Positions 1 to 5,719 of a stretch of DNA of 5,719 nucleotides are shown here, piece after piece. The notes under the pieces are model-generated. The model did no database searches, was not told where the DNA came from, and saw only the letters and a list, made by a program, of their open reading frames with translations. Origin of the DNA: an uncultured Verrucomicrobiota bacterium (GTDB taxonomy: Bacteria > Verrucomicrobiota > Kiritimatiellia > RFP12 > UBA1067); contig CAMOXA010000104.1 of the NCBI GenBank assembly GCA_946628745.1, positions 1-5,719 on the forward strand, written 5' to 3'. Within the stretch, counting starts at the first letter, position 1, and the number at the start of each line of letters is the position of its first letter. The position numbers were made by a program, and so were the translations under genes.

Positions 1-731
1 ATGTCGGGGAAAGGCTCCTCCGAAAGCGTCTGCGCGATGATCTGGGGCGCGTTCGGTCCGTCGAACGGCGGCTTGCCGGCGATCATCTCGAAGAGCACTA
101 CGCCAAGCGAGTATATGTCGGCGCGGGTGTCGACGCGCGATGCGTCCAGCGCCTGCTCTGGCGCGACGTAGGACGGTGTGCCGAAAACGCTTTCTGTCGT
201 GGTGTTCAGCGAGTCGGCGATGTCGTCGGACTTCGCGATGCCGAGATCCACAAGCTTGACGAGGCCGTCCGGCTGGATCATTATGTTCTCGGGCTTTATG
301 TCGCGATGGACGACGTGGTAGCGCTGGGCCGCCTCGAGGGCGCTGGCGACCTGCATGACGACCTCGACGGCGCGGTCGGGCTCGAACCTGCCGGCGAAGG
401 CGATCGCCTGGCGGAGGTCCCCGCCGGAGACGTAGTCCATGACAAGATAGTAAAGGCCGCGTTCCTCGTCGAACCCGCAGTCGTGCACAGCGACGAGATT
501 CGGGTGGCGTATTCTGGTGGCGATCTTCGCCTCGCGCAGGAAGCGTTTCACGTAGCTGTCGTTAGATTTGGCGACTTCCGGGAAAAGCACTTTCAGGGCG
601 AAGAGCGTATCGAGCATTTCGTGGCGCACGAGATACACCGCGCCCAGTCCGCCATTGCCGAGCAGCCGCTCGACGACATAGCCGCGGAACCTGTCGCCTG
701 TCGCGAAAACATCCTCGTGGCCGAAGTTCAC
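1..731 (-). CDS. Hanks-type (eukaryotic-like) Ser/Thr protein kinase B, 3'-truncated by window edge
   Basis: This kinase phosphorylates Ser/Thr residues of unknown target proteins from ATP. The 243 residues visible (about from codon 1) hold most of the kinase domain: Gly-rich loop LLGNGGLGAVY (23-33), ATP-binding Lys47 in FALKVL, Glu67 of helix C, RHPNLV (75-80), catalytic loop HRDIKPEN (142-149, Asp144), DLG in place of DFG (162-164), GTPSYVAPE (184-192) and RADIYSLG (203-210). All key residues are intact, so it should be active. The GTG start at 731 overlaps the PP2C stop as GTGA and follows a strong GGAGGGG 4 bases upstream. The protein continues past the left edge, so the rest of the C-lobe and any membrane or sensory part cannot be seen. 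By eye it resembles kinase A (same HPNLV, YYLVM/CYLVM and DLG patterns), and the two may be paralogues. Family assignment is secure; substrate and signal are unknown. Confidence 0.95.
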   Translation of the reverse strand, partial: MNFGHEDVFATGDRFRGYVVERLLGNGGLGAVYLVRHEMLDTLFALKVLFPEVAKSNDSYVKRFLREAKIATRIRHPNLVAVHDCGFDEERGLYYLVMDYVSGGDLRQAIAFAGRFEPDRAVEVVMQVASALEAAQRYHVVHRDIKPENIMIQPDGLVKLVDLGIAKSDDIADSLNTTTESVFGTPSYVAPEQALDASRVDTRADIYSLGVVLFEMIAGKPPFDGPNAPQIIAQTLSEEPFPD

Positions 732-1528
732 GAGTCCCCTCCGATCCTGAACGCGACAATGGTGTAGTTGTCCTCCGCGCCGGCTTCCACAATAAGCCTG
801 GCGAGGCGGCGGACGATTTCGTCGGTCTGGCCGCCCGCGGCACACGCCTCGCGAATCGTCTCCTGCGCCAGCATGTCGTACACGCCGTCCGTGCATACGA
901 GATAGAGGTCGCCGCTCTTGACGTCGATCTTGCGCCACTCGGTCTGCACGTCCGGCTCGATACCCACCGCGCGCGTAAGTATGTGGGCGAGCATTCCGGC
1001 GCGAGCGCCTAGCTGCGCCGCGGCCGCTCGGCTCGCGGCCTTGCTGCGGCTCAGTTCGCCTGCGAGCGTGTGGTCGTGGGTGAGCTGCGCGAGTTCGCCG
1101 CCGCGATAGCGGTACGCGCGGCTGTCGCCCACGTAGCCGATTACGCCGTCGCCTGTGCGTTCGCGGTCTATCATCAACGCCGTCACCGTAGTCGCCATTT
1201 GACGGTAGCCCGCTTTCTTGGCGTACTCGCGTATCTCGCTGTTCGCCTCGCGCACCGCACCTGCGGCGGCCTTGACCATTCCGGGGAAGTCCTTCGACCG
1301 CGAAACCATCCGCTTCATCGCGGCGCACGCTATCTCGCTCGCCTTCGCGCCCCCTTCGCCGCCCCCCATGCCGTCCGCGACGCAGAAAAATCCGCGCTCG
1401 CACAGCACCAAAAAGTGATCTTGGTTGTCCGGACGCACGAGGCCGCGCTCGCTCAATGTGGCGAACTCGACCGGCACGCCGGTTTTTCGCCTGCAGAAAA
1501 CGGATTTGACGAATTCGAACATTCTCAT
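728..1528 (-). CDS. PP2C-family (PPM) Ser/Thr protein phosphatase
   Basis: This is a metal-dependent phosphatase that removes phosphate from Ser/Thr, the usual partner of Hanks-type kinases. It has 266 residues, about the normal size of a stand-alone bacterial PP2C. Visible motifs in order: RPDNQD (32-37), VADGMGG (50-56), MATTVTAL (111-118), GYVGDSRAY (131-139), LTHDHT (149-154), LTRAVG (184-189), CTDG (212-215) and EDNYT (252-256). The metal-binding Asp residues (D37, D52, D214, D253) are all present. There is no signal peptide or membrane helix, so it should be cytoplasmic. The segment between LTHDHT and LTRAVG (about 155-183) is rich in Ala, Arg and Ser; this is the variable flap region of the family. 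The start at 1528 gives an ATGA overlap with kinase A. A second Met at 1522 (residue 3) lies at a better distance from the GGGAGGG and is an equally good start. It sits between two kinase genes and probably reverses their phosphorylation. Confidence 0.96.
   Translation of the reverse strand: MRMFEFVKSVFCRRKTGVPVEFATLSERGLVRPDNQDHFLVLCERGFFCVADGMGGGEGGAKASEIACAAMKRMVSRSKDFPGMVKAAAGAVREANSEIREYAKKAGYRQMATTVTALMIDRERTGDGVIGYVGDSRAYRYRGGELAQLTHDHTLAGELSRSKAASRAAAAQLGARAGMLAHILTRAVGIEPDVQTEWRKIDVKSGDLYLVCTDGVYDMLAQETIREACAAGGQTDEIVRRLARLIVEAGAEDNYTIVAFRIGGDS
736..742 (-). promoter_or_regulatory. Shine-Dalgarno sequence of kinase B
   Basis: The minus strand reads GGAGGGG, 4 bases before the GTG at 731, inside the last codons of the PP2C gene. 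It supports the unusual GTG start and suggests that this gene can also recruit ribosomes independently, beyond coupling through the 4-base overlap. Confidence 0.75.
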
Positions 1529-2577
1529 TTCCCTCCCGTTGTATTTACAAATGCGGCTGCCAGCGCGAAAATCGCCAGCGCCATCGCCGCGATCGCGGCG
1601 ACCACGCTCACATCCATGTACCACGGCGTCGCGGACGCCGGTCTTTGGGCGCCGCCGCGCAACATCGCCTGGGGCAGAACGCGCTTTATCCGCTCCGGGC
1701 TCGCCAGCAGATCGGCGGCCATCCTGGCCGATGACAACCGCATCGCGGGATTCGGCATCGTAAGCGCGGCGACAAGGGCCGCCAGACCGTCCGGGGTGTC
1801 GCCGCGGACGGTTCTCACATCGGGGAAGCGGACGCCTTCTATCGCCTTGGCGAAAGCTCTCATCGCGCTCTCGCCCGAATTGGGACGGCGCCCGGCGAGC
1901 ATCTCCCAGATCATCACACCGAGGGAGAAGAGGTCTGCCCGGCTGTCGACGGTGCGGGAATCGAGCATCTGCTCGGGGGCCATGTAAGCGGGGGTGCCGA
2001 CGACATCGCGCGCGCTCGTCACCCTCGCCTCGTCGTCCGTAGTCCTCGCGAAGCGCGAGATGCCGAGATCTGCGAGCTTCGCCGTCCCGCAGGCGTCGAA
2101 GAGCACATTGTCGGGCTTGACGTCGCGGTGCACCATTCCGCAAGACTCGACGAACGCGAGCGCCTCGGCGACACCGGCGGCGACTGCGGCGACGGTGTCG
2201 ACGGGCAGTCCGCGCGGGTGGGCGTTTATCGCCTCGCGCAGCGAACCGCCGCGCATGTATTCCATCACGAGGTAGCAAAGCCCCGTGTCTGGATCCAGCC
2301 CGGCGTCGTACACTTCGACGAGATTGGGATGGCGCGAGCGCATCGAGAACTCGGCCTCGCGCTTGAAACGCTCGACGAAATCGGGCTCGTCGCCAGCGAC
2401 GTCCGGCGAGAGTACTTTGACGGCGTACTGCACGCCCGGCTGGGGGGCGTCGACAAGGAACACCTCGCCCATACCGCCCTTGCCGAGCCGCCGGACAATG
2501 TGGTAGTTCCCGAAAAAATCTCCGGGGCGGATCGTCGTCGTCAGCCTGCCGCGTGCCAATGGGCGGGTTCCGCTCAC
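1525..2577 (-). CDS. Membrane-anchored Hanks-type Ser/Thr protein kinase A
   Basis: This 350-residue Ser/Thr kinase shows the full catalytic domain: RRLGKGGMGEVFLV (29-42), ATP-binding Lys54 in YAVKVL, Glu74 of helix C, RHPNLVEVYDAG (82-93), HRDVKPDN (150-157, catalytic Asp152), DLG (170-172) in place of DFG, GTPAYMAPE (194-202), RADLFSLG (213-220) and the closing Arg280 in NPAMRLSS. Residues about 323-344 are an uninterrupted Ala/Val/Ile/Leu-rich hydrophobic stretch, a single membrane helix, followed by only six residues (NTTGGK). The kinase should therefore sit on the cytoplasmic face with essentially no outside domain. The GTG start at 2577 overlaps the serS stop as GTGA. No Shine-Dalgarno is close to it; AGGAG lies about 17 bases upstream, so translation probably depends on coupling. 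A TTG at 2559 is a possible alternative start. In-frame codons further upstream, up to an ATG at 2856, lie inside serS and give no kinase-like sequence. The stop overlaps the PP2C start. Confidence 0.95.
   Translation of the reverse strand: MSGTRPLARGRLTTTIRPGDFFGNYHIVRRLGKGGMGEVFLVDAPQPGVQYAVKVLSPDVAGDEPDFVERFKREAEFSMRSRHPNLVEVYDAGLDPDTGLCYLVMEYMRGGSLREAINAHPRGLPVDTVAAVAAGVAEALAFVESCGMVHRDVKPDNVLFDACGTAKLADLGISRFARTTDDEARVTSARDVVGTPAYMAPEQMLDSRTVDSRADLFSLGVMIWEMLAGRRPNSGESAMRAFAKAIEGVRFPDVRTVRGDTPDGLAALVAALTMPNPAMRLSSARMAADLLASPERIKRVLPQAMLRGGAQRPASATPWYMDVSVVAAIAAMALAIFALAAAFVNTTGGK
1531..1537 (-). promoter_or_regulatory. Shine-Dalgarno sequence of the PP2C gene
   Basis: The minus strand reads GGGAGGG. 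It lies 2 bases before the ATG at 1528 and 8 bases before the in-frame ATG at 1522. The spacing slightly favours the inner ATG, while the 4-base stop/start overlap favours the outer one. The difference is two residues. Confidence 0.7.
1543..1611 (-). other. C-terminal transmembrane anchor of kinase A
   Basis: Residues about 323-344 are hydrophobic without charge (VSVVAAIAAM, then ALAIFALAAAFV) and are followed by the tail NTTGGK. This is long enough to span a membrane once. Orientation with the kinase domain inside is inferred from its need for ATP. Confidence 0.85.
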
Positions 2578-3854
2578 TTGACCGGCAACAGCTTCTCCTG
2601 TCCGTTCATGTACGGACGGAGCACTTCTGGTATCGTGACCGAGCCGTCCGCATTCTGGTGCTGCTCCAGAAGAGCGACCATGAGCCTCGGCAGCGCGACG
2701 CCGGAACCGTTCAGCGTATGGACGAGCCTTGTCTTGCCGTCGGCGTCCTTGAAGCGGCAGTTGAGACGGCGCGCCTGATAGTCGGTGAAGCAGCTGCACG
2801 AGCTGACCTCGAGCCACTGCTGCTCGCCGGGCGCCCACAGCTCCAGGTCGTAGCACTTCGCCGCCGAAAAGCCCATGTCGCCCGAACAGAGCTGAAGCAC
2901 GCGGAAGTGCAGCCCGAGCCCCGTGAGAACCGCCTCGGCTTCCTTGACCAGCGTTTCAAGCTGGACGAACGACGTGTCGGGATGGACGAAGTTGACCATC
3001 TCCACCTTGTCGAACTGGTGCACTCGCAGCATGCCGCGCGTCATCTTGCCGGCCGACCCCGCCTCGCGGCGGAAGCACGGCGTGTACGCGGTGAGCTTCA
3101 CGGGCAGGTCTTTCGCCTGCAGAATGTCGTCGCGATAGTAGTTGGTGACTGGCACTTCGGCCGTGGGTATGAGCCAGAAATCGTCAATCTGGCAGTGGTA
3201 CAGATCTTCGGCGAACTTCGGGAGCTGCCCGGTGCCGGTCATCGAGTCCGAATTGACCACGAACGGCGGCAGCATCTCGGTGTAGCCCTGGGTCTGGCAG
3301 TGCAGGTCGAGCATGTACTGTATAAGCGCCCTCTGAAGCTTCGCGCCCTGGCCGAGTATTATCGGGAAGCCCGTCCCGGTAAGTTTGACGCCGCGAGGGA
3401 AATCGAAGATGCCCAGCTTTTCGCCGATGGCCATGTGGTCGAGAATCTTGAAATCAGGATCCTTCCATTCGCCCACCTTGCGCACGACGACATTCGCCGA
3501 GCTGTCCATCCCGGTCGGAATCTCCGGCGCGGGGATGTTGGGTATCATCAGCAGCGTCTCCCGAAGGTCGTGCTCGACCTCGGCGAGTTCCTTGTCGATT
3601 TCGGCGATGCGGTCGCCGACCTTTCTCATCTCGTCCTTGGCGGCCGCGATGTCGCCGCCCTCCTTGGCGATCTTGCCGATTTCCTTTGAAGCGGCGTTGC
3701 GCTTCGCCTTGAGAGTCTCAGTCTCGCCGACAAGCGCCCTGCGGCGCGCATCGAGGTCGCGCGCCTTCTCGAGCACTGCCCTGTCGACTCCGCGGCGCGC
3801 GAGCGCGGCGGTTGTCTCTTCAAACTCTTCTCTCAGTTTCTTTATGTCTATCAT
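2574..3854 (-). CDS. serS: Seryl-tRNA synthetase
   Basis: SerS charges tRNA-Ser (and tRNA-Sec where present) with serine using ATP, in the cytoplasm as a homodimer. The 426 residues match the usual bacterial length (about 420-430). Residues about 28-100 form the charged, heptad-like two-helix coiled-coil arm that grips the long variable arm of tRNA-Ser. The class II catalytic core follows: GFPIILGQGAKLQRAL (162-177), TAEVPVTN (231-238), motif 2 as FRREAG (261-266) with TRGMLRVHQF (272-281), SSCS with DYQARR (351-363), and motif 3 LNGSGVALPR with its Arg390 (381-390). No expected element is missing. The ATG at 3854 is preceded by AGGAG with 7-base spacing. A 43-bp gap with a candidate promoter separates it from tlyA, and its stop overlaps the kinase A start as GTGA, so the signalling genes are translated from the same message. 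Expression of the kinases is therefore likely tied to that of serS. Confidence 0.99.
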   Translation of the reverse strand: MIDIKKLREEFEETTAALARRGVDRAVLEKARDLDARRRALVGETETLKAKRNAASKEIGKIAKEGGDIAAAKDEMRKVGDRIAEIDKELAEVEHDLRETLLMIPNIPAPEIPTGMDSSANVVVRKVGEWKDPDFKILDHMAIGEKLGIFDFPRGVKLTGTGFPIILGQGAKLQRALIQYMLDLHCQTQGYTEMLPPFVVNSDSMTGTGQLPKFAEDLYHCQIDDFWLIPTAEVPVTNYYRDDILQAKDLPVKLTAYTPCFRREAGSAGKMTRGMLRVHQFDKVEMVNFVHPDTSFVQLETLVKEAEAVLTGLGLHFRVLQLCSGDMGFSAAKCYDLELWAPGEQQWLEVSSCSCFTDYQARRLNCRFKDADGKTRLVHTLNGSGVALPRLMVALLEQHQNADGSVTIPEVLRPYMNGQEKLLPVK

Positions 3855-3861
3855 TTGTGTT

Positions 3862-3866
3862 CTCCT
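3862..3866 (-). promoter_or_regulatory. serS: Shine-Dalgarno sequence of serS
   Basis: The minus strand reads AGGAG, 7 bases before the ATG at 3854. It lies in non-coding DNA and confirms the serS start. Confidence 0.9.
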
Positions 3867-3880
3867 GAAAAATAACAGAT

Positions 3881-3893
3881 TGATATTATATCA
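3881..3893. repeat. 13-bp perfect palindrome overlapping the -10 element
   Basis: The sequence TGATAT-A-ATATCA is a perfect inverted repeat with a single central base. It covers the whole candidate -10 box, where a bound protein would block RNA polymerase. It is too short and AT-rich to act as a terminator. Palindromes arise easily around TATA-like sequence, so an operator role is only a possibility. Confidence 0.4.
3885..3893 (-). promoter_or_regulatory. Candidate extended -10 promoter for serS and downstream genes
   Basis: The minus strand reads TGATATAAT: a consensus TATAAT (3890-3885) with the TG one base upstream that defines an extended -10 element. At the standard spacing the -35 position reads TAGCCC, which is not a match; TTGGCA at 3920-3915 is too far away (24 bases). 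A start point near 3878 would give a leader of about two dozen bases ending in the AGGAG. The element sits in the only AT-rich stretch of the window, between the tlyA stop and serS. A chance match in AT-rich DNA is possible. Confidence 0.5.
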
Positions 3894-3897
3894 CTTT

Positions 3898-4647
3898 TCA
3901 GCGGCCGGGGCTAGTGCCAAGCCGCCAATATGAAAGATACTCTATGTTGCCCATCTCCCGTCCGCGCACCGGCGACTCCTCCAGGCCGAGCAGTTCGAGA
4001 GCGAGTTCGCTTCGGGCGAACTCCACAATGGAATCGCGGGCGGCGAGTCTCGTCGCCTCGTCTCTGACGAGACCGCCCGGCGCATTGCCGCGCCCCGCCT
4101 CGAACTGCGGCTTTATGAGCGCGACTATCTCGCCGCCGGGCCGGAGCACGCCGCATATCGGCGGGAGTATGAGACGAAGGGATATGAATGAAACGTCGGT
4201 GACGGCGAGTGTCGGCGTCTCGGGCAGGTCCGCAGGCGTCATATAGCGGGCGTTGAAATTCTCTTTGACCCACACTCTCGGGTCGACGCGCAAAGTCCAC
4301 GCCAGCTGGTTCGTGCCCACGTCGACGGCCATTACGCGCTTCGCGCCATGCTGAAGAAGGCAGTCGGTGAAGCCGCCTGTCGAGCTGCCGACGTCCAGGC
4401 AGACCCTGCCGTCTGCCGAAAGCCCGGGGAACTTCGCGAACGCGCCTTCGAGTTTTTCGCCGCCCCTGGAGACGAAGCGCGGCGGCGAAACCACTTCAAG
4501 CGGCGCGTTCGCGTCCACGAGACGCGACGGCTTGCGTTCGACCTGTCCGGCCACGCGAACCTTGCCTTCCATCACTACAGCCTGCGCCCGCGTGCGGCTT
4601 TCGCACAGCCCGCGCTCGACAAGAAGGATGTCGACACGCTTTTTCAC
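3898..4647 (-). CDS. tlyA: TlyA-family 16S/23S rRNA (cytidine-2'-O)-methyltransferase
   Basis: TlyA methylates the 2'-O of cytidines in rRNA (C1920 of 23S, and in some types also C1409 of 16S) using S-adenosylmethionine; loss of TlyA gives capreomycin resistance in mycobacteria. Historically it was annotated as hemolysin A. The 249 residues show an N-terminal S4 RNA-binding domain (about 4-55: RVDILLVERGLCESRTRAQ, EGKVRV), then an FtsJ/RrmJ-like methyltransferase domain: SRGGEKLEGAF (60-70, Lys65), SAM-binding DVGSSTGGFTD (85-95), AVDVG (107-111), TDVSFISL (150-157, Asp151) and ALIKPQFEAG (176-185, Lys179). It ends soon after EYLSYWRL. This shortness fits the TlyA type I group, which methylates only C1920, but that is inferred from length alone. 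The GTG start at 4647 overlaps the PEGA gene stop as GTGA and has no obvious Shine-Dalgarno, so translation is probably coupled. Codons further upstream read into the PEGA gene and are not part of this protein. Confidence 0.96.
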   Translation of the reverse strand: MKKRVDILLVERGLCESRTRAQAVVMEGKVRVAGQVERKPSRLVDANAPLEVVSPPRFVSRGGEKLEGAFAKFPGLSADGRVCLDVGSSTGGFTDCLLQHGAKRVMAVDVGTNQLAWTLRVDPRVWVKENFNARYMTPADLPETPTLAVTDVSFISLRLILPPICGVLRPGGEIVALIKPQFEAGRGNAPGGLVRDEATRLAARDSIVEFARSELALELLGLEESPVRGREMGNIEYLSYWRLGTSPGR

Positions 4648-5719
4648 TTGGTCTGCAGAATCGGCTCGACGGAGCGCACGGCGTCGCGGGATATGCTGCG
4701 GGTTATGCCCATCGAAACCTCGATTATGTAGGCATTGGCGTCGCTGCTGACCAGCACTCCCTCGATGGTGCCTGTCGCGGTGACAAGGCGGATGTCGGGA
4801 GTGAACACGCGTTTGAGCTTTACATTCACCTGCGTGGCCTTCGTCGCCTCGACGACCGGATGCTTCACGACCTCGGCATGGCCCTGGCATTTGATGACGA
4901 GAGTGTGTTCGCCGTCCTTCAGATTGGGCACGATGAGAGTGTCGCTGGCGTCGGCGCCACCGGCCTTGGTGACCCCGCAGAACTTGCCGTCGACATAGAC
5001 GGAAGCGCCCGCAGGCATCGTGCGGACCTCCAGACTGCCCAGGACGCTCACCAGACGGAACTCTTCGGCGACCACCTCGCCGCGGCCGACCGATATAAAC
5101 CGCTCGACCGTGCCGTAGCCGTCCAATTCGGCGCGGACCCTGTACGACTTGGGGACGAGATCCTTGGCGATGACCGGCGCCTTGCCCTGAGCCTCGTCGT
5201 CGATGTAGAACCTCGCGCCGTCCGGCACCGATGTAAGGCGCATCATTCCCGGCTGCGGACGCATCGCGACGAAGAGATCCTGCACGTCGCCGGCGTTTAT
5301 GGCGATCTCGCGCGTCTCCGCCACATATCCGGGACGGGCGAGCGTGATCGACACGCGGCCCTTCGGTATTCCCGAGACCGACAGCGGCGTCTGGCCGCGG
5401 GCTATCCCGTTCAGGGTGACGTCCGCTCCGGCCGGTTCGCTGGTGATCTTGACGACGCCCGAATCGAGAACGAGATTCACGTTTCTCACAAGCGGGGCGC
5501 GACCGTCGAAACGCACTTCAAGCTTGCGGTTCTGGTAACCGGTTTTGCGAAGCATGAGGCTGTGGACGTCCTTCGCGTTGAGCGATGTAATAAGGCGCGG
5601 CGTTTCGCCGAGAGAGTAGCCGTCGAGCGATATCTCGGCGCCGGCCGGTTCGGTGGTGACAAGAAGCAACCCTTTGACCGGCACCATGTCCTCATGTCTC
5701 GCAACATGGGCGCCTTCAG
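4644..5719 (-). CDS. PEGA-repeat protein, probably 5'-truncated by window edge
   Basis: PEGA domains are about 70-residue beta-rich units named for a Pro-Glu-Gly-Ala-like motif and are usually found in envelope or surface proteins. Four tandem units are visible, numbered from the ATG at 5687: residues 6-75 (TTEPAGAEISLDG), 77-143 (TSEPAGADVTLNG), 147-213 (TSVPDGARFYIDD) and 217-294 (RTMPAGASVYVDG). Each goes on to a G-x-x-P/T turn and, in the first three, a GY motif. A distinct tail of about 50 residues follows (298-343). The ATG at 5687 has only a poor GAGG two bases away and is not followed by a signal peptide. The frame stays open to the window end, and PEGA proteins normally carry an N-terminal signal or membrane helix, so the true start is probably beyond 5719. 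If the 5687 start is right, the protein has 347 residues. Its stop overlaps the tlyA start. The ligand is unknown, and I do not recognise a named gene. Confidence 0.85.
   Translation of the reverse strand, partial: EGAHVARHEDMVPVKGLLLVTTEPAGAEISLDGYSLGETPRLITSLNAKDVHSLMLRKTGYQNRKLEVRFDGRAPLVRNVNLVLDSGVVKITSEPAGADVTLNGIARGQTPLSVSGIPKGRVSITLARPGYVAETREIAINAGDVQDLFVAMRPQPGMMRLTSVPDGARFYIDDEAQGKAPVIAKDLVPKSYRVRAELDGYGTVERFISVGRGEVVAEEFRLVSVLGSLEVRTMPAGASVYVDGKFCGVTKAGGADASDTLIVPNLKDGEHTLVIKCQGHAEVVKHPVVEATKATQVNVKLKRVFTPDIRLVTATGTIEGVLVSSDANAYIIEVSMGITRSISRDAVRSVEPILQTK
4659..4796 (-). other. C-terminal small beta-rich domain after the PEGA repeats
   Basis: Residues about 298-343 do not fit the PEGA pattern. 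They read as alternating short strands: DIRLVTATGTIEGVLV, SSDANAYIIEV, then GITRSISRDAVRSVEPI. The layout (V-T-A-x-G-x-I-E-G-x-L-V, a D/N turn, then a closing I-x-R-D-x-V-x-x-V-E strand) recalls small Sm-like beta barrels. That likeness is by eye and unproven. Confidence 0.4.
4806..5672 (-). repeat. Four tandem PEGA repeats encoded in the right-hand gene
   Basis: The units lie at about 5672-5463, 5459-5259, 5249-5049 and 5039-4806, each about 67-78 codons. Each opens with a short strand and a P-A/D-G-A signature. They differ enough at protein level that this is old domain duplication, not recent DNA repetition. The fourth unit is longer because of an insertion rich in Gly, Ala and Asp (about residues 241-250). 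Confidence 0.8.

Noticed and set aside
1070..1987. Plus-strand open frame opposite the PP2C and kinase A genes (305 codons)
   Set aside because: It crosses the antisense of two well-supported genes, has no Shine-Dalgarno that I trust and shows no domain.
1529..2278. Upstream extension of the PP2C frame to an ATG at 2278
   Set aside because: The extra 250 residues are Arg-rich and patternless and lie inside kinase A in another frame. The PP2C homology begins just after 1528, next to a Shine-Dalgarno.
2578..2856. Upstream extension of the kinase A frame to an ATG at 2856
   Set aside because: It would overlap serS by about 280 bases with non-kinase, Arg/Gly/Ala-rich sequence. The GTG at 2577 fits the junction pattern of the neighbours.
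2553..3689. Long plus-strand open frame opposite serS (378 codons)
   Set aside because: It lies antisense to a secure serS. Its protein is rich in Arg, His, Leu and Val with no recognisable motif, as expected when the third-position G/C bias of a GC-rich gene suppresses stops on the other strand.
3855..3897. Rho-independent terminator between tlyA and serS
   Set aside because: The gap has a T run on the minus strand (3872-3867) but no GC-rich stem before it. The only inverted repeat is AT-only and sits at the candidate -10.
4644..4647. TlyA as a true haemolysin
   Set aside because: The S4 plus FtsJ-like methyltransferase layout with SAM-binding DVGSSTGGFTD marks an rRNA methyltransferase. 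The haemolysin name is historical, and no toxin feature is visible.
4348..4731. Plus-strand open frames opposite tlyA and the PEGA gene end
   Set aside because: Two overlapping frames in the same stretch both give low-complexity Arg/Ala/Ser-rich products. They are shadows of the minus-strand genes.
4648..4890. Upstream extension of the tlyA frame to an ATG at 4890
   Set aside because: The extra 81 residues are Arg/His-rich and overlap the PEGA gene. The S4 domain starts directly after the GTG at 4647.

Overview
The window is a dense block of six genes, all read on the minus strand. Transcription therefore runs from right (5719) to left (1). In that order the genes are: a PEGA-repeat protein (probably cut at its 5' end by the window edge), the rRNA 2'-O-methyltransferase TlyA, seryl-tRNA synthetase SerS, a membrane-anchored Hanks-type Ser/Thr kinase, a PP2C-family phosphatase, and a second Hanks-type kinase whose C-terminal part runs off the left edge. 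About 99% of the window is coding. The only intergenic stretch is 43 bp between tlyA and serS. I saw no tRNA, rRNA, CRISPR array, insertion sequence or clear terminator.

Four of the five gene junctions are the same kind of 4-base stop/start overlap: GTGA at 4644-4647, 2574-2577 and 728-731, and ATGA at 1525-1528. These fix three GTG starts and one ATG start. They imply translational coupling within two blocks: PEGA-tlyA, and serS-kinase-PP2C-kinase. The AT-rich gap before serS carries an extended -10 promoter motif (TGATATAAT) inside a perfect 13-bp palindrome, followed by a good Shine-Dalgarno sequence. The second block may therefore have its own promoter even if read-through from upstream also occurs.

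The left half is a kinase-phosphatase-kinase signalling cassette. All the catalytic residues I could check are present in the kinases and the phosphatase. Kinase A has one C-terminal membrane helix and almost no extracytoplasmic tail, so it has no sensory ectodomain of its own. The PEGA protein upstream is a plausible envelope component, but a functional link to the kinases is only inferred. SerS and TlyA are translation housekeeping genes.

The DNA is GC-rich, with strong third-position G/C bias that opens long antisense frames opposite the real genes. A GC-rich bacterium with many Hanks kinases, PP2C phosphatases and PEGA proteins would fit the Planctomycetota-Verrucomicrobiota-Kiritimatiellota-Lentisphaerota group, and also Myxococcota. 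This placement is a weak inference, since no taxonomic marker was compared.
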